From Gillisella taibaishanensis (GTDB lineage: Bacteria > Pseudomonadota > Alphaproteobacteria > Rhizobiales > Rhizobiaceae), in contig NZ_MKIN01000022.1 in NCBI RefSeq assembly GCF_001938985.1, forward strand, positions 868,001 through 932,000: a DNA stretch of 64,000 nt, read 5' to 3'. Each line of letters begins with the position of its first letter. Within the stretch, counting starts at the first letter, position 1. Of this stretch, positions 45,896-55,208 are shown one piece after another. The notes under the pieces are model-generated. The model was not told the origin of the DNA. It made no database searches and worked only from the letters and a program-made list of their open reading frames with translations. A program made the position numbers and the translations under genes.

Positions 45896-45927
45896 GGGCA
45901 GCGCTGAGCACCTGATTGTATGATTGG

Positions 45928-45965
45928 AAAAGCCGGCGGCGTCGAAAGAGACCGCCGGCTTTTTC
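45928..45965 (+). terminator. Terminator of TonB receptor 1
   Basis: AAAAGCCGGCGG pairs with CCGCCGGCTTTT (12 base pairs, 12-base loop) and ends in TTTTTCG, 33 bases past the receptor stop. It can also serve the convergent gene ending at 45997. Confidence 0.9.
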
Positions 45966-45996
45966 GTTTGTAGAGGGTCAAACGGCCGGCTTGCAC

Positions 45997-46377
45997 TTAC
46001 TGCTGGTTCTGCGGCAGTCCGTCGGTAATCTCGTAATAATCGCCCTTGTCGGCGACGAAGATATGCAGGCCGAGTTCAGTCCCGGTCGGCCCCTCGAAGG
46101 CCCCCATGGCCACGGCGATCCAATCCTTGTGCGGCGGATCGAAAAACAGCGAGGCGCCGCAGACGCTGCAAAAGCCGCGTCTCACTTTCTCCGAGGAGTG
46201 ATACCAGGTGATCTTATCGGCACCGTCAATCTCGATCCTGTCCCTGGCAATCTCGGTCGAGACGAAATAATGGCCAGAATGCTTGCGGCATTTCGTACAG
46301 TGGCAGGCATCCGGCGGTGGCAGATCGCCGTTTACCCGAAAACGAACCGCACCGCACAGGCATGATCCTTTATGCAT
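45997..46377 (-). CDS. GFA-family (glutathione-dependent formaldehyde-activating) zinc protein
   Basis: 126 residues from ATG at 46377, with GGAGGAAGAGC upstream. The paired cysteine motifs of the GFA fold are present: CLCG near residue 6, CHCTKC (about 25-30) and CSVCG near 75. The fold binds zinc; the name comes from Gfa, which was thought to join formaldehyde with glutathione, but most members have no proven reaction. It stands alone, between the receptor and the fhuB-like gene. Confidence 0.85.
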   Translation of the reverse strand: MHKGSCLCGAVRFRVNGDLPPPDACHCTKCRKHSGHYFVSTEIARDRIEIDGADKITWYHSSEKVRRGFCSVCGASLFFDPPHKDWIAVAMGAFEGPTGTELGLHIFVADKGDYYEITDGLPQNQQ

Positions 46378-46465
46378 CGCTCTTCCTCCCTGATCCTGTC
46401 GCCAGCAGCTTGCCAGCAAAAGGAAATCAAAGTCACGTCAATCTGCAAGGAGGATTAAGCCCAGG

Positions 46466-46526
46466 ACGCTCTCGCCCTTCTCGCCCAAAGGGGAGAGATG
46501 CCGGCGGGCAGATGAGAGGGCGGCGC
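46466..46526. repeat. Partial mosaic palindromic element, copy D
   Basis: CTCTCGCCCTTCTCGCCCAA then GGGGAGAGATGCCGGCGGGC and GATGAGAGGG match one end of the 170-193 base elements at 1086, 33744 and 37532, with more mismatches and no second end. It sits just past the 3' end of the fhuB-like gene. Confidence 0.55.
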
Positions 46527-46546
46527 TGAAACAGCAACCTGAAACG

Positions 46547-48511
46547 CTACGCCCGCCGCCGCATCAACAGGATCAGGACGGGTGCGCCGATCAGGGCCGA
46601 GACCAGACCGGCGGCGATTTCATAGGGGTGGACGATGGTGCGTCCGAGGAAGTCGGCCATGGTCATCAGCATGCCGCCGATCAGCACCGCACCGATCGTC
46701 TGCGGTCCGGCCCGCGTCAGGCCGACCTCGCGCGCCAGATGCGGCGCCATCAGACCGACAAAGCTCAGTGGGCCGACGGTCAGCGTCGCGGCACCACTCA
46801 AGGCGCCAGCCAGCAGCAATAGCAACAGCCGCGCCGATGCGAGCGGTACGCCTAGCGCCCCTGCGGCAGAGGGGCCGAGCGGCAGAAGGTCGAGCCAGCG
46901 GCGCAGCAGGCCGGCGGCAAACAGCAGGATGACGGCGATCACGGCAACGGAGACGGCACCCGTCATCGTCACGTTATAGGTGGAGCCGCTCATCCAGCGC
47001 ATCAGGAAGGAGGCACGCGGATCGCCGCTTGCCGCGAGCACGCCGACGACGGCATCGACCATGGCACTGAGCGCAATACCCGCCAGCAGAACCCGTTCAG
47101 GCGCAAGGCCCGAGCGGGCAGCAAACAGGAAAATGATGGCCAGCACGGCAAGCGAGCCGGTCGCGGCAAAGCCGAGTTGCTCCCCAAGATTGGGATCGGC
47201 GACGACAAAGACCGCTATCGTCACGCCCAGGGTGGCGCCGGCGCTGATGCCGAGCACTTCCGGGCTGGCCATTTCATTGCCGGTCAGCCGCTGCAGGATC
47301 AGGCCCGCCGCGGCAAGCATGGCGCCTGAGGCAAAAGCGGCCAGCACCCGTGGAAAGCGCAGCGGCAGGATATCGCCGTAGAGCGACGGCGACAGAAAGG
47401 CCCAGCCGCCGGTGACGCTACGTCCAAACAACAGCGCCAGGGCCACGACCGCCATAGCGCCGATAAACCCAAGCAACAATACCCGGCCTGGAGAGCCGAT
47501 CTGACGCGGCCTCAAGGCCCGCTCGACCATCACCCGGTGACGGGTCTTGAGCAGCGGCAGCAGTACCAGAAGCAGCGGCGAGCCGAACAGCGCCGTGACC
47601 GCGCCTGTTGGCAGCATGTCATTGACCTTGTCGGCCAGCAGCAGCAGGGCGCTATCGGCAAAAAACAGCAGGCCCGCACCGATCAGCGTCGACCAGAACA
47701 GCAGTGCGCCGGACCGACGTGCGCCGGTCAGCCGCGCCAGCGTCGGCGCCACCAGGCCGATGAAGCCGATGACGCCGACAGCGCTGGTGACGAAGGCCGC
47801 CAGCAGTACGGCAAGCGCAATCGCCATGGCCCGCAAATGGCTGGTCTTGACGCCAAGCGCGGTTGCCCCCGCCTCCCCGAGCTCGATCAGCGCAAGCGGC
47901 CGCAGCAGCAGCGCCGAGGCGACGGCGGCAAGACCGACCTTGGGCAGCAGGCTCAGCGTCGGCGTCCAGCTTTGCTGGGAGAGCGATCCCGCCCCCCAGA
48001 TGAACAGACTGACCAGATAGCGCTCGTTGAGCAGCACCAGCACGCTCGACAGCGCCCCGCACCAGAGGCTGACAACGAGGCCGGCCATGACCAGCGAAAA
48101 CGGCGAGAAGCCGCGGCGCAAGCCCATCAGCAAGACAAGGCAAGCGGCAAGCGTACTGCCGACCAGCGCCACCAGATCACGGCCCCAGCCGATCAGACCG
48201 GGCGACAACAGCAGGGCCAGCACGATGGCCAGATTGGCGCCGGCGGAAACACCAAGCGTGGTCGGCGAAGCCAAGGGATTGCGCAGCACCTGCTGGAAGA
48301 GAGCACCCGACAGCGCCAACGCGCCGCCGCAGATCAGCGCCATGGCCAGGCGCGGCAGGGTGGCGTTGTAGAGCACGACATAGTCGGCGTCATAGCCTTG
48401 CAGTTCCGGCCGCGCCAAAATCGGCGCGATGCCGTGCCAGGCAAGCAGAACACCAAGGCCCACCAGAAGGACGGTGACGAGAGAAGGACCGGCATGGGAC
48501 GTAAGGCTCAT
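46547..48511 (-). CDS. fhuB: Ferric-hydroxamate ABC transporter permease (fused, FhuB-type)
   Basis: 654 residues made of two homologous FecCD permease halves (about 1-330 and 335-654), each with about ten helices; both carry the gate pattern GAxLxxxLRNPLA-SP (half 1: GALFQQVLRNPLASPTTLG; half 2: GLILQRLTGNEMASPEVLG). A fused double permease is diagnostic of FhuB. It is translated from an ATG that overlaps the fhuD-like stop by 4 bases. Confidence 0.93.
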   Translation of the reverse strand: MSLTSHAGPSLVTVLLVGLGVLLAWHGIAPILARPELQGYDADYVVLYNATLPRLAMALICGGALALSGALFQQVLRNPLASPTTLGVSAGANLAIVLALLLSPGLIGWGRDLVALVGSTLAACLVLLMGLRRGFSPFSLVMAGLVVSLWCGALSSVLVLLNERYLVSLFIWGAGSLSQQSWTPTLSLLPKVGLAAVASALLLRPLALIELGEAGATALGVKTSHLRAMAIALAVLLAAFVTSAVGVIGFIGLVAPTLARLTGARRSGALLFWSTLIGAGLLFFADSALLLLADKVNDMLPTGAVTALFGSPLLLVLLPLLKTRHRVMVERALRPRQIGSPGRVLLLGFIGAMAVVALALLFGRSVTGGWAFLSPSLYGDILPLRFPRVLAAFASGAMLAAAGLILQRLTGNEMASPEVLGISAGATLGVTIAVFVVADPNLGEQLGFAATGSLAVLAIIFLFAARSGLAPERVLLAGIALSAMVDAVVGVLAASGDPRASFLMRWMSGSTYNVTMTGAVSVAVIAVILLFAAGLLRRWLDLLPLGPSAAGALGVPLASARLLLLLLAGALSGAATLTVGPLSFVGLMAPHLAREVGLTRAGPQTIGAVLIGGMLMTMADFLGRTIVHPYEIAAGLVSALIGAPVLILLMRRRA

Positions 48512-49422
48512 GGATGCGCATCCAGGTAATCGGTCAACAGGCGGGCAAAGCGCATGGCTTCTACCACCATTCCGAACATCAGGGTCGACGGCAAAACGGT
48601 GAAACGATCGGGCTTTGCCATCGGCAGGGCCTGCCAGAGCGGGCTCGTGGCAAGCGCCGGCATGACGTCTGATGGCACAGGCTCGAAGGCGATCAGCCGC
48701 GCGCGCGGATCGGCCACGCTGGCCAGGCTCTCGATGCCGATCAGCTCGAAGCCCCAGTAATCGCCTGGTTTCTTCCAGGCATTGGCAAGGCCGAGCCGCT
48801 GCAGCACATCGTGATAGAGGCCCGGCGCGGTATAGACCCGCACATGTCTGGGATCCATGAAATTGACCAGCGCCAGCGGCGGCACATTATGCCGGGCCAG
48901 CCTATCGCGGCAGGCATCGAAGAACCGATCTGCCTCGGCGAGGAAGGCCTCGGCCTTGGCCTCCATCCGCATCGCCTTGCCGAGGTCCCGCGTCGCGCCG
49001 TAGGAGGCGTCGAGGATATTGTTCGCGCCCGGCACATAGACATTGGCGCGGTAAAGCGGCGCCACCTCGGCCAATCTCGGGTTCAGCGGGTCATTATAGG
49101 CAGTCGACAGGATCAGATCGGGCTTCAGCGCGATCAGCAGCTCGAAATTGACCTCCCAAGAGGAACCGAGATCGATCACGCCTGGCGGCATGCGCGGCTC
49201 TTCGACCCACTTGTCCCAATCGGCAAGTGCGGCCACCGCCAACGGCTTGACGCCGAAGGCCAGTAAGGTCGAAGCAAGCCCGTAATCGAGGCAGACGACC
49301 CGCGAAGGTGCCGCATCGGCGGCAAATCCCTCGGCCACAAATCCGTGCGTAGCGGCAAGCAGGGTCATGCCGCCAGCCAGCATCTGGCGGCGGTTGAGCA
49401 TCAAAAAGCGATCAGCAGACAT
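48508..49422 (-). CDS. fhuD: Ferric-hydroxamate binding protein (FhuD-like)
   Basis: 304 residues. NRRQMLAGGMTLLAATHGF (about 10-28) is a twin-arginine-like export signal, as in other FhuD proteins. The mature part is a two-lobe periplasmic-binding protein of the class III type (RVVCLDYGLASTLLAFGVKP, then a lobe around DLILSTAYNDPL). It delivers ferric siderophore to FhuB. Overlaps fhuC by 11 bases and fhuB by 4, so all three are coupled. Confidence 0.9.
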   Translation of the reverse strand: MSADRFLMLNRRQMLAGGMTLLAATHGFVAEGFAADAAPSRVVCLDYGLASTLLAFGVKPLAVAALADWDKWVEEPRMPPGVIDLGSSWEVNFELLIALKPDLILSTAYNDPLNPRLAEVAPLYRANVYVPGANNILDASYGATRDLGKAMRMEAKAEAFLAEADRFFDACRDRLARHNVPPLALVNFMDPRHVRVYTAPGLYHDVLQRLGLANAWKKPGDYWGFELIGIESLASVADPRARLIAFEPVPSDVMPALATSPLWQALPMAKPDRFTVLPSTLMFGMVVEAMRFARLLTDYLDAHP

Positions 49423-50227
49423 AGGCGAGCGGGATCTCCAGGGCCGGGTGACGGGTCACGTCCATGTCGACGCCGTAGATGTCGTTGAGCGTCTCCCGGG
49501 TCATCAGGGTCGACGGGCTACCCTCGGCGATCAATTGCCCGCCCTTCAGCGCAAACAAGCGGTCGCAGAAGCGGCTGGCCATGTTGATATCATGCAGGAC
49601 GATAATGACGCTCAGGCCCTTTTCGCGCGACAACCGCCGCACCAGCGCCAGAACTTCCATCTGATGGGCGATGTCGAGCGCAGACGTTGGCTCGTCGAGC
49701 AGCAGGCAATCGCTGTTCTGCGCCACCAGCATGGCAATCCAGGCCCTTTGCCGCTCGCCGCCCGACAGCGTGTCGACCATGCGTTTTGCCATCGGCTGGA
49801 TGTGAGTGAGCGCCAAGGCCTCCTCGACCTTGTCACGGTCGGCCTCCGTAAAACGGCCAAGCGCGCCATGCCAGGGATAGCGGCCACAGGCGACTAGTTC
49901 GCGCACCGTCATGCCATGCGCCGCCGTCACGTCCTGAGGCAGATAGGCAACCTTGCGGGCAAAATCACGCGCGCCAAGGGCCGCGACATCGCTGCCGGCA
50001 AACAGGATCTTGCCCGCTGTTGCCCTCTGCTGGCGAGCCAGCAGTTTCAGAAGCGTCGATTTACCGGAGCCATTATGGCCGACGAGACCGGATATCTCGC
50101 CTTTGCGAAACGAGATCGACACATCCTGCAGCAGCGCCCGCTCTTCGACCGCAAAGCCCAGGGCCCGGGTCTCGAAAATCGCCTGGGCGTCGCCTTCAAC
50201 GGAGTTTATCCTGTTGTCGCTCACCAT
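49412..50227 (-). CDS. fhuC: Ferric-siderophore ABC transporter ATP-binding protein (FhuC-like)
   Basis: 271 residues. Walker A GHNGSGKST (about 55-63), Q-loop YLPQDVTAAHGM, signature LSGGERQRAWIAM, Walker B CLLLDEPTSALD and switch His in IIVLHDINMA. The GHNGSGKS form of Walker A and the insert AACGRYPWHGALGRFT match the FhuC/FecE class. First gene of the fhuC-fhuD-fhuB operon; a TGA-N9-TCA iron site lies 54 bases upstream. Confidence 0.93.
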   Translation of the reverse strand: MVSDNRINSVEGDAQAIFETRALGFAVEERALLQDVSISFRKGEISGLVGHNGSGKSTLLKLLARQQRATAGKILFAGSDVAALGARDFARKVAYLPQDVTAAHGMTVRELVACGRYPWHGALGRFTEADRDKVEEALALTHIQPMAKRMVDTLSGGERQRAWIAMLVAQNSDCLLLDEPTSALDIAHQMEVLALVRRLSREKGLSVIIVLHDINMASRFCDRLFALKGGQLIAEGSPSTLMTRETLNDIYGVDMDVTRHPALEIPLAYVC

Positions 50228-50280
50228 CGAATATCCCTAAATAAGCAGTGACGCCCGGCTTGAACCGGAGCGAAAAAACA

Positions 50281-50295
50281 TGATAATAAAATTCA
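50281..50295. promoter_or_regulatory. Iron-responsive operator (RirA-type TGA-N9-TCA)
   Basis: TGATAATAAAATTCA is a perfect TGA-N9-TCA match, the consensus iron-responsive operator bound by RirA in rhizobia. It lies between the divergent fhuC and araC genes, so it could repress both when iron is plentiful. A second perfect copy is before the next receptor at 51470. Confidence 0.65.
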
Positions 50296-50476
50296 ACTAT
50301 ACGCAGACTTGATGCTGCGCAAGCCTGTTTTCACCCCTGGCACCACAAGGTTGCAAGCGCGCCGTGCGGCTGTCGGGGCTGTTTGTTTTTGCTGGCCTTT
50401 TCCGGAGAGCACTGCGTTTTCTCTTCGTAATAGAGCCCATCCGCCATGCCTTGCGCAGACGCGCCCGGAACACCAG

Positions 50477-51361
50477 ATGTCCTACCTGCCCCGCATGACC
50501 AGCAAGATCGACGGCCTCTCCGTCGCCTCCGGCCTGCATCGGCGCTATTGGAACGGCATGGTCGCCGATCTCTGGACGGTCGATTGCGAGACCGATGCCG
50601 GCGGCCATTATCTCAGCCGCGATCCACGCCTGTTCATCCTGCTCGACGCCGAGGGCGAAGACGGAGCCAATCTGCACCTGACGGAAACCGGCGGACGGCG
50701 CATTTCCGGCGCCATCGCCCGCGCCGCCCATTTCATTCCGGCGGGGCTGGAAATGTCGAGCGCGATCCGGGGCGTCAAAAGTCTCCGGCATCTCGACCTG
50801 CATTTCGATGCCGACAGCCTGCTGCGCCGCCTGGGCGAGGATGCCGACCGGGCAAGGCTCGATGAGCCGCGCTACCTGCTGAACGATGCGCGCATCCTGG
50901 CGCTGGCAGACCTGATTGCCGCCGATATCGCCAGTCCGGAACCGCTGCACGATCTCTATGGCGATGGCCTTGCCTCGGCACTTCTGATCGACGTGCTGGA
51001 TCTCAGCGCCAAACCGGTGCGCAAGCGCAGCAAGCTGGCGGTCTGGCAATTGCGCCGGGTCTGCGATTTCATCGAGGCCAATTGCCTGCGCAATATCCGA
51101 TTGGAGGAAATCGCGGGGCTGACCGGCCTCTCCCCCAGCTATTTCAGCCACGCCTTCAAGGCCTCGACCGGCGTCTCGCCGCAGCAATGGCAGATGAAGC
51201 GGCGGATCGACAGGGTAAAGCAGCGCCTGTCGGACCCCACTGTGCCGCTGACGGCGATTGCCGCCGAGACCGGCTTTTCCGATGCAGCCCATTTCGCCCG
51301 CAGCTTTCGCCGCGTCACCGGGCTTTCGCCATCGGAATGGCGCCGGACCCGGCTGCGGTGA
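50477..51361 (+). CDS. AraC-family transcriptional regulator (siderophore uptake)
   Basis: 294 residues from ATG at 50477; the frame is open further upstream but lacks family similarity there. The C-terminal 100 residues are two helix-turn-helix units: IRLEEIAGLTGLSPSYFSHAFK and then PLTAIAAETGFSDAAHFARSFRR, ending in GLSPSEWRR, the usual AraC signature. The N-terminal part is probably the effector domain and may sense the ferric siderophore, as PchR-type activators do. It is divergent from fhuCDB and 186 bases before the receptor gene. Confidence 0.9.
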   Translation: MSYLPRMTSKIDGLSVASGLHRRYWNGMVADLWTVDCETDAGGHYLSRDPRLFILLDAEGEDGANLHLTETGGRRISGAIARAAHFIPAGLEMSSAIRGVKSLRHLDLHFDADSLLRRLGEDADRARLDEPRYLLNDARILALADLIAADIASPEPLHDLYGDGLASALLIDVLDLSAKPVRKRSKLAVWQLRRVCDFIEANCLRNIRLEEIAGLTGLSPSYFSHAFKASTGVSPQQWQMKRRIDRVKQRLSDPTVPLTAIAAETGFSDAAHFARSFRRVTGLSPSEWRRTRLR

Positions 51362-51469
51362 CGCAACATCGCGCACCAGGCAAACCCGTTAAAATTCTGT
51401 GCAGGTGGACGAGGTTTGCCCAAATCCGTTCAAGCCATCCCGGCTCGAGACAAGCGCCAAGTTAAAACA

Positions 51470-51484
51470 TGAATTATTCAGTCA
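51470..51484 (+). promoter_or_regulatory. Iron-responsive operator (RirA-type) before TonB receptor 2
   Basis: TGAATTATTCAGTCA fits TGA-N9-TCA exactly, 63 bases upstream of the receptor ATG at 51548. The surrounding sequence is AT-rich as in promoters. Confidence 0.65.
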
Positions 51485-51547
51485 TCAATTCTCAAGTCCC
51501 GCTTCGGCAGGGCCTTGCTGGTGATTGACGACAGGGGATGAAGGCGC

Positions 51548-53809
51548 ATGGGGACGATGAGCAACCAGGCTTGCACAATATCGCAACGGGCAGAACAGGG
51601 CCGCTTCGGCCACGCCGGTAACCGCCGTCGCAGACATCTGCTACTGGCAGGCACCGCCCTTCTGGCGCTCGGCCTCAGCTTCGCCCTGCCCCACCCTCTG
51701 CATGCCGAGGAGGCCGAAACGCAGCTCTCCACCATAACGGTCAAGGGCAAGAGCGACACGGCAACCGGTCCGGTCGACGGCTATGTCGCCACCCGCACCG
51801 CGACCGGCTCGAAATCCGACACGCCGATTTCCGAAGTGCCGCAATCGGTCTCAGTGGTCGGCGCACAGGAAATGACCGATCGCGGCGTGACCAACAAGGT
51901 GGATGAGGCGCTCCGCTACACGGCGGGCGTCTATACCCAGCCATTTGGCGCCGACGGCGACACGAACTGGATCTATGTGCGCGGTTTCGATGCCACCCAG
52001 GCCGGCAGCTTTCTCGATGGCCTCAACCTCTGGAGCTACGGCTTCGGCGGCTTTCTGGTGGACCCTGTCGTGCTGGAGCGGGTGGAAGTGTTGAAAGGCC
52101 CGGCCTCGGTCCTCTATGGCGGCGCCAATCCCGGCGGCATCGTCAACATGGTCGGCAAGCGCCCGACCGGCGACAAATTCCTGACCACGGAAACCGGCAT
52201 CAACAGCAATGGCAATGCCTTCCTGACCTTCGATGCCGGCGACACGTTCAAGGACAGCGACCTCAGCTACCGCCTGACCGGCAAGATCGCCGGCGGCGAC
52301 AAGGCCGAAGACTATGCCCATGATTTTCGCGGCGTGATCATGCCGCAGCTGACTTGGGCTCCGGATGACGGCACCAAGCTGAATGTCTACGCCTATTACT
52401 CCTATCTCGACCAGACCTCGGGCACCAACGGCTTCCTGCCCTATGTCGGCACGGTGGAAAAGGCTTCGTTCGGGCGCATCTCGCGCGATGCCTATTATGG
52501 CGAGCCGGACAGCGATTACAGCTATTCCCGCCAGACCATGGTCGGCACCGATTTCAGTCACGAGATGGAAAACGGCTGGACCTTTTCGCAGACCGCGCGC
52601 TACGCCCATCTCAACAAGGCGGAAAATACGCCCTATACCTATGGCTATTACGATCCCGCCACCGGCAGCAATTATCTGAACGAACCGGCGAGTAGCCCGG
52701 CCTATCTCACCCGCCTCGGCTTCAATCACCATACCGAGGTCGATTCCTTTGCCATCGACAACCATGTGAATGGCGAGGTCGAGACCGGAGCGCTCAAACA
52801 CGACCTGACCCTGGGCTTCGACTATAAATTCTACCAACTCGACCAGGTGCAGGCGAGCACGACCGATACGCCGATCAGCGTCACCGATCCGGTCTATGGC
52901 ACGGTCCAGCCGGCCAATTCCGTCTATCTCAATCAGGTTCTGCGCCAGCAGCAGATCGGCGCCTATGTGCAGGATCAGATCCATTTCGGCGGCGGCTTCA
53001 TTGCAACGCTGAACGGCCGCTACGACTATGTCTATACGACGTCAAACGACCGCACCGCCACCAATGCCGACTATGACGGCAGCGACAACGCGGCCAGCGG
53101 CCGCGCAGGCCTCGCCTATCAATTCGACAACGGCGTGACGCCCTATGCCAGCATCGCCAGCTTCTTCAACCCGCAGATCGGTGCCACGCAAGGCGACCCG
53201 CTGAAGCCGGAGGAAGGCGAGCAATACGAGGCAGGCGTCAAATATGAGCCAACCGCCTTTCCCGGCATGATCACCGCCTCGGTTTTCCAGATCAACAAGC
53301 GCAACTGGACGGTGACCGATCCGCTGACCTTCCTCTCCAGCCAGATCGGCGAAGTGCGCTCACGCGGGTTCGAGCTGGAAGGCAAGGTGGACCTGAATGC
53401 CGATTGGAAGGCGCTTGCCTCCTTCACCTACCAGGATCTTGATATCCTCGAACATGCCGACCGCTCGCTGATCGGCAATTCACCCTATCTCGTGCCGAAA
53501 ATGCTGGCCTCGGCCTGGCTGGATTATGCCGTTCCTACCAACGTCCTTGCCGGAAAGCTCGACGGCGTCAGCCTGGGCAGCGGCATCCGCTACCAGGGCG
53601 AAAGCTGGGCCGACAACGCCAATACCGCAAAAGTGCCCGATGCCGTGCTGTTTGATGCCGCCATTCGCTACAAGAAGGACGATTGGGGCGCTGCACTCAC
53701 TGTCACCAACCTGTTCGACAAGCGCTATGTCTCGGGCTGCCAGGGCACGCTGACCTGCGGCTACGGCGAAGGCCGCACCGTTACGCTGAAGATCTCGAAA
53801 AGCTGGTAG
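51548..53809 (+). CDS. TonB-dependent siderophore receptor 2
   Basis: 753 residues, ATG with GAAGG just upstream (a second ATG at 51557). Signal peptide to about 56 (PHPLHA), TonB box LSTITVKGKS almost identical to that of receptor 1, plug domain with QSVSVVGAQ and RVEVLKGPASVLYGGANPGG, beta barrel, C-terminal KISKSW ending in an aromatic residue. FhuA/FpvA class ferric siderophore receptor in the outer membrane, likely feeding FhuD/FhuB/FhuC. Expression is probably set by the AraC protein and iron. Confidence 0.95.
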   Translation: MGTMSNQACTISQRAEQGRFGHAGNRRRRHLLLAGTALLALGLSFALPHPLHAEEAETQLSTITVKGKSDTATGPVDGYVATRTATGSKSDTPISEVPQSVSVVGAQEMTDRGVTNKVDEALRYTAGVYTQPFGADGDTNWIYVRGFDATQAGSFLDGLNLWSYGFGGFLVDPVVLERVEVLKGPASVLYGGANPGGIVNMVGKRPTGDKFLTTETGINSNGNAFLTFDAGDTFKDSDLSYRLTGKIAGGDKAEDYAHDFRGVIMPQLTWAPDDGTKLNVYAYYSYLDQTSGTNGFLPYVGTVEKASFGRISRDAYYGEPDSDYSYSRQTMVGTDFSHEMENGWTFSQTARYAHLNKAENTPYTYGYYDPATGSNYLNEPASSPAYLTRLGFNHHTEVDSFAIDNHVNGEVETGALKHDLTLGFDYKFYQLDQVQASTTDTPISVTDPVYGTVQPANSVYLNQVLRQQQIGAYVQDQIHFGGGFIATLNGRYDYVYTTSNDRTATNADYDGSDNAASGRAGLAYQFDNGVTPYASIASFFNPQIGATQGDPLKPEEGEQYEAGVKYEPTAFPGMITASVFQINKRNWTVTDPLTFLSSQIGEVRSRGFELEGKVDLNADWKALASFTYQDLDILEHADRSLIGNSPYLVPKMLASAWLDYAVPTNVLAGKLDGVSLGSGIRYQGESWADNANTAKVPDAVLFDAAIRYKKDDWGAALTVTNLFDKRYVSGCQGTLTCGYGEGRTVTLKISKSW

Positions 53810-54042
53810 GCGGCACATATTGGCCAGATGGTGCCATGTGTGTGACGCGAAAGCCGACAGGCGGTTGCCCGCCATGAATCGTTCCGCAGATTTCGGCCTT
53901 ATCAATAAAGAACCAGATTTCGCCTTATAGTCGAAATTTGCCAGAGAACTTGCACTGAGAACGATGTGGTCGCCGCCAGACATTATGTCGTCTTGCGGCG
54001 ATTCCACTTTATTCTGCAGGCAAGACGCAAACCCGATCGGGC

Positions 54043-54855
54043 TTAGCGCAACAGATCCAGGCTGCGGCTGGTCAGCGGGGCAATCGACAGGGTCTGCATC
54101 AATTGCGCCAGTTGCTCTGGCTTTGCCTTCGGATCGCAATAACGCAGGGTGACGCGCACAGGCAGTTTCAGCTCGGTCTTATCAGCGAGGCTGACAGCCG
54201 TCTTGAACGCACGTGTGTCCTTCACCGCCTGCCAGGCATAGACGCAGGCGCCGCCACTCTTGCCAATCGCGCCGGTCGCCACGCCAAACTGCCCATAGAC
54301 ATTCTGGTGCAGGCCAGCATCAATCACCATACGCATGCCGGGAAACTGTTTTTTCACCGCAGTAGACGCCTCATTGGCCATCGTGGTCTGCCGGAAACGG
54401 TCGCTGTCGGAGAGACCAACTTCGATGGCGAGACTGTTTTCGCCGAGCTTGCCGCTGGTCGGATAGAGCAGTGTCTGGTAGGCCGAGGCAGCTTCGATAT
54501 GATGCCGGTTGCCGGTAACGGGCGCAGACAGCCCGTTGAGCTTGACCATCGCCAGCTCCGGCGCGCCCTTTTCCGTCACGATTGCCTTGGCGGCCGGTGG
54601 CCGTTTTTTGGAAACCGAGGCGGTCGATAGCGGATCGACCCCGCCGGCGACGCAGGAAGATGCAGCAAGGGCAATGCCGAGCACCGACAGCAACATCCCT
54701 GCCCGGCGGATATGCCGGCGTCCGGCCGGATGCCGCGGATTACCCGCGCGACATGTCATCATCGGATCCACCGCCTGCAGCATTGTCACCCCACCACCCT
54801 TGCCCGGCGTACCAGCCGGGCCATGGCCGGAGCGTTGCTGATCTTTGGTTTTCAT
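54043..54855 (-). CDS. BcsN-like lipoprotein (cellulose biosynthesis accessory), tentative
   Basis: 270 residues from ATG at 54855 (GAGG upstream). A long basic N-terminus precedes a hydrophobic segment and lipobox-like ASSC (Cys68), so the mature part is probably anchored to a membrane; starting at Met54 would give a classical lipoprotein signal. The domain (about 95-270) with SLAIEVGLSD, GACVYAWQAVKDTR and VRVTLRYCDPKAKPEQLAQL resembles BcsN of rhizobial cellulose operons. No bcs/cel genes are near. The assignment is from memory of family style and is moderate only. Confidence 0.55.
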   Translation of the reverse strand: MKTKDQQRSGHGPAGTPGKGGGVTMLQAVDPMMTCRAGNPRHPAGRRHIRRAGMLLSVLGIALAASSCVAGGVDPLSTASVSKKRPPAAKAIVTEKGAPELAMVKLNGLSAPVTGNRHHIEAASAYQTLLYPTSGKLGENSLAIEVGLSDSDRFRQTTMANEASTAVKKQFPGMRMVIDAGLHQNVYGQFGVATGAIGKSGGACVYAWQAVKDTRAFKTAVSLADKTELKLPVRVTLRYCDPKAKPEQLAQLMQTLSIAPLTSRSLDLLR

Positions 54856-55208
54856 AGCCTGTACCTCGTCAAACCCATCTTACCGCGGTCGGATCAAACT
54901 CCGGCGCACAACGTCCTACGGCAGAGCCGAGCGTCAGGATCAATCAGGCGCGAAATGACGCCGCCAAGACTGTTCTGCTCCGTCCAACCGTTGTCGGCAA
55001 GAGGGGCATTTCCATCTTTGTGGCACGCTTTAGTGAAAGAAGTGTCAACAGAGCCTTAACGTCACTCGCGTTGGCGACGAGCAGGGCCAACCAAGGATTG
55101 ACGGAAGCGAGACCATTCTTTCGAGAGTGGCGGCCGTAAAGGAAATGAAAACTTTTCGTTAAATTTTAGCGAATAGGATGAGGCGTGATAGAAGAGGCTT
55201 GTTTTGTA
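54856..55208. other. 353-base divergent intergenic region
   Basis: It lies between the BcsN-like gene (minus) and the SLT lipoprotein gene (plus) and must hold both promoters. TTGACGG at about 55100 is a possible -35 for the plus-strand gene, but no good -10 sits at the right distance. There is no repeat or hairpin of note. Confidence 0.4.
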
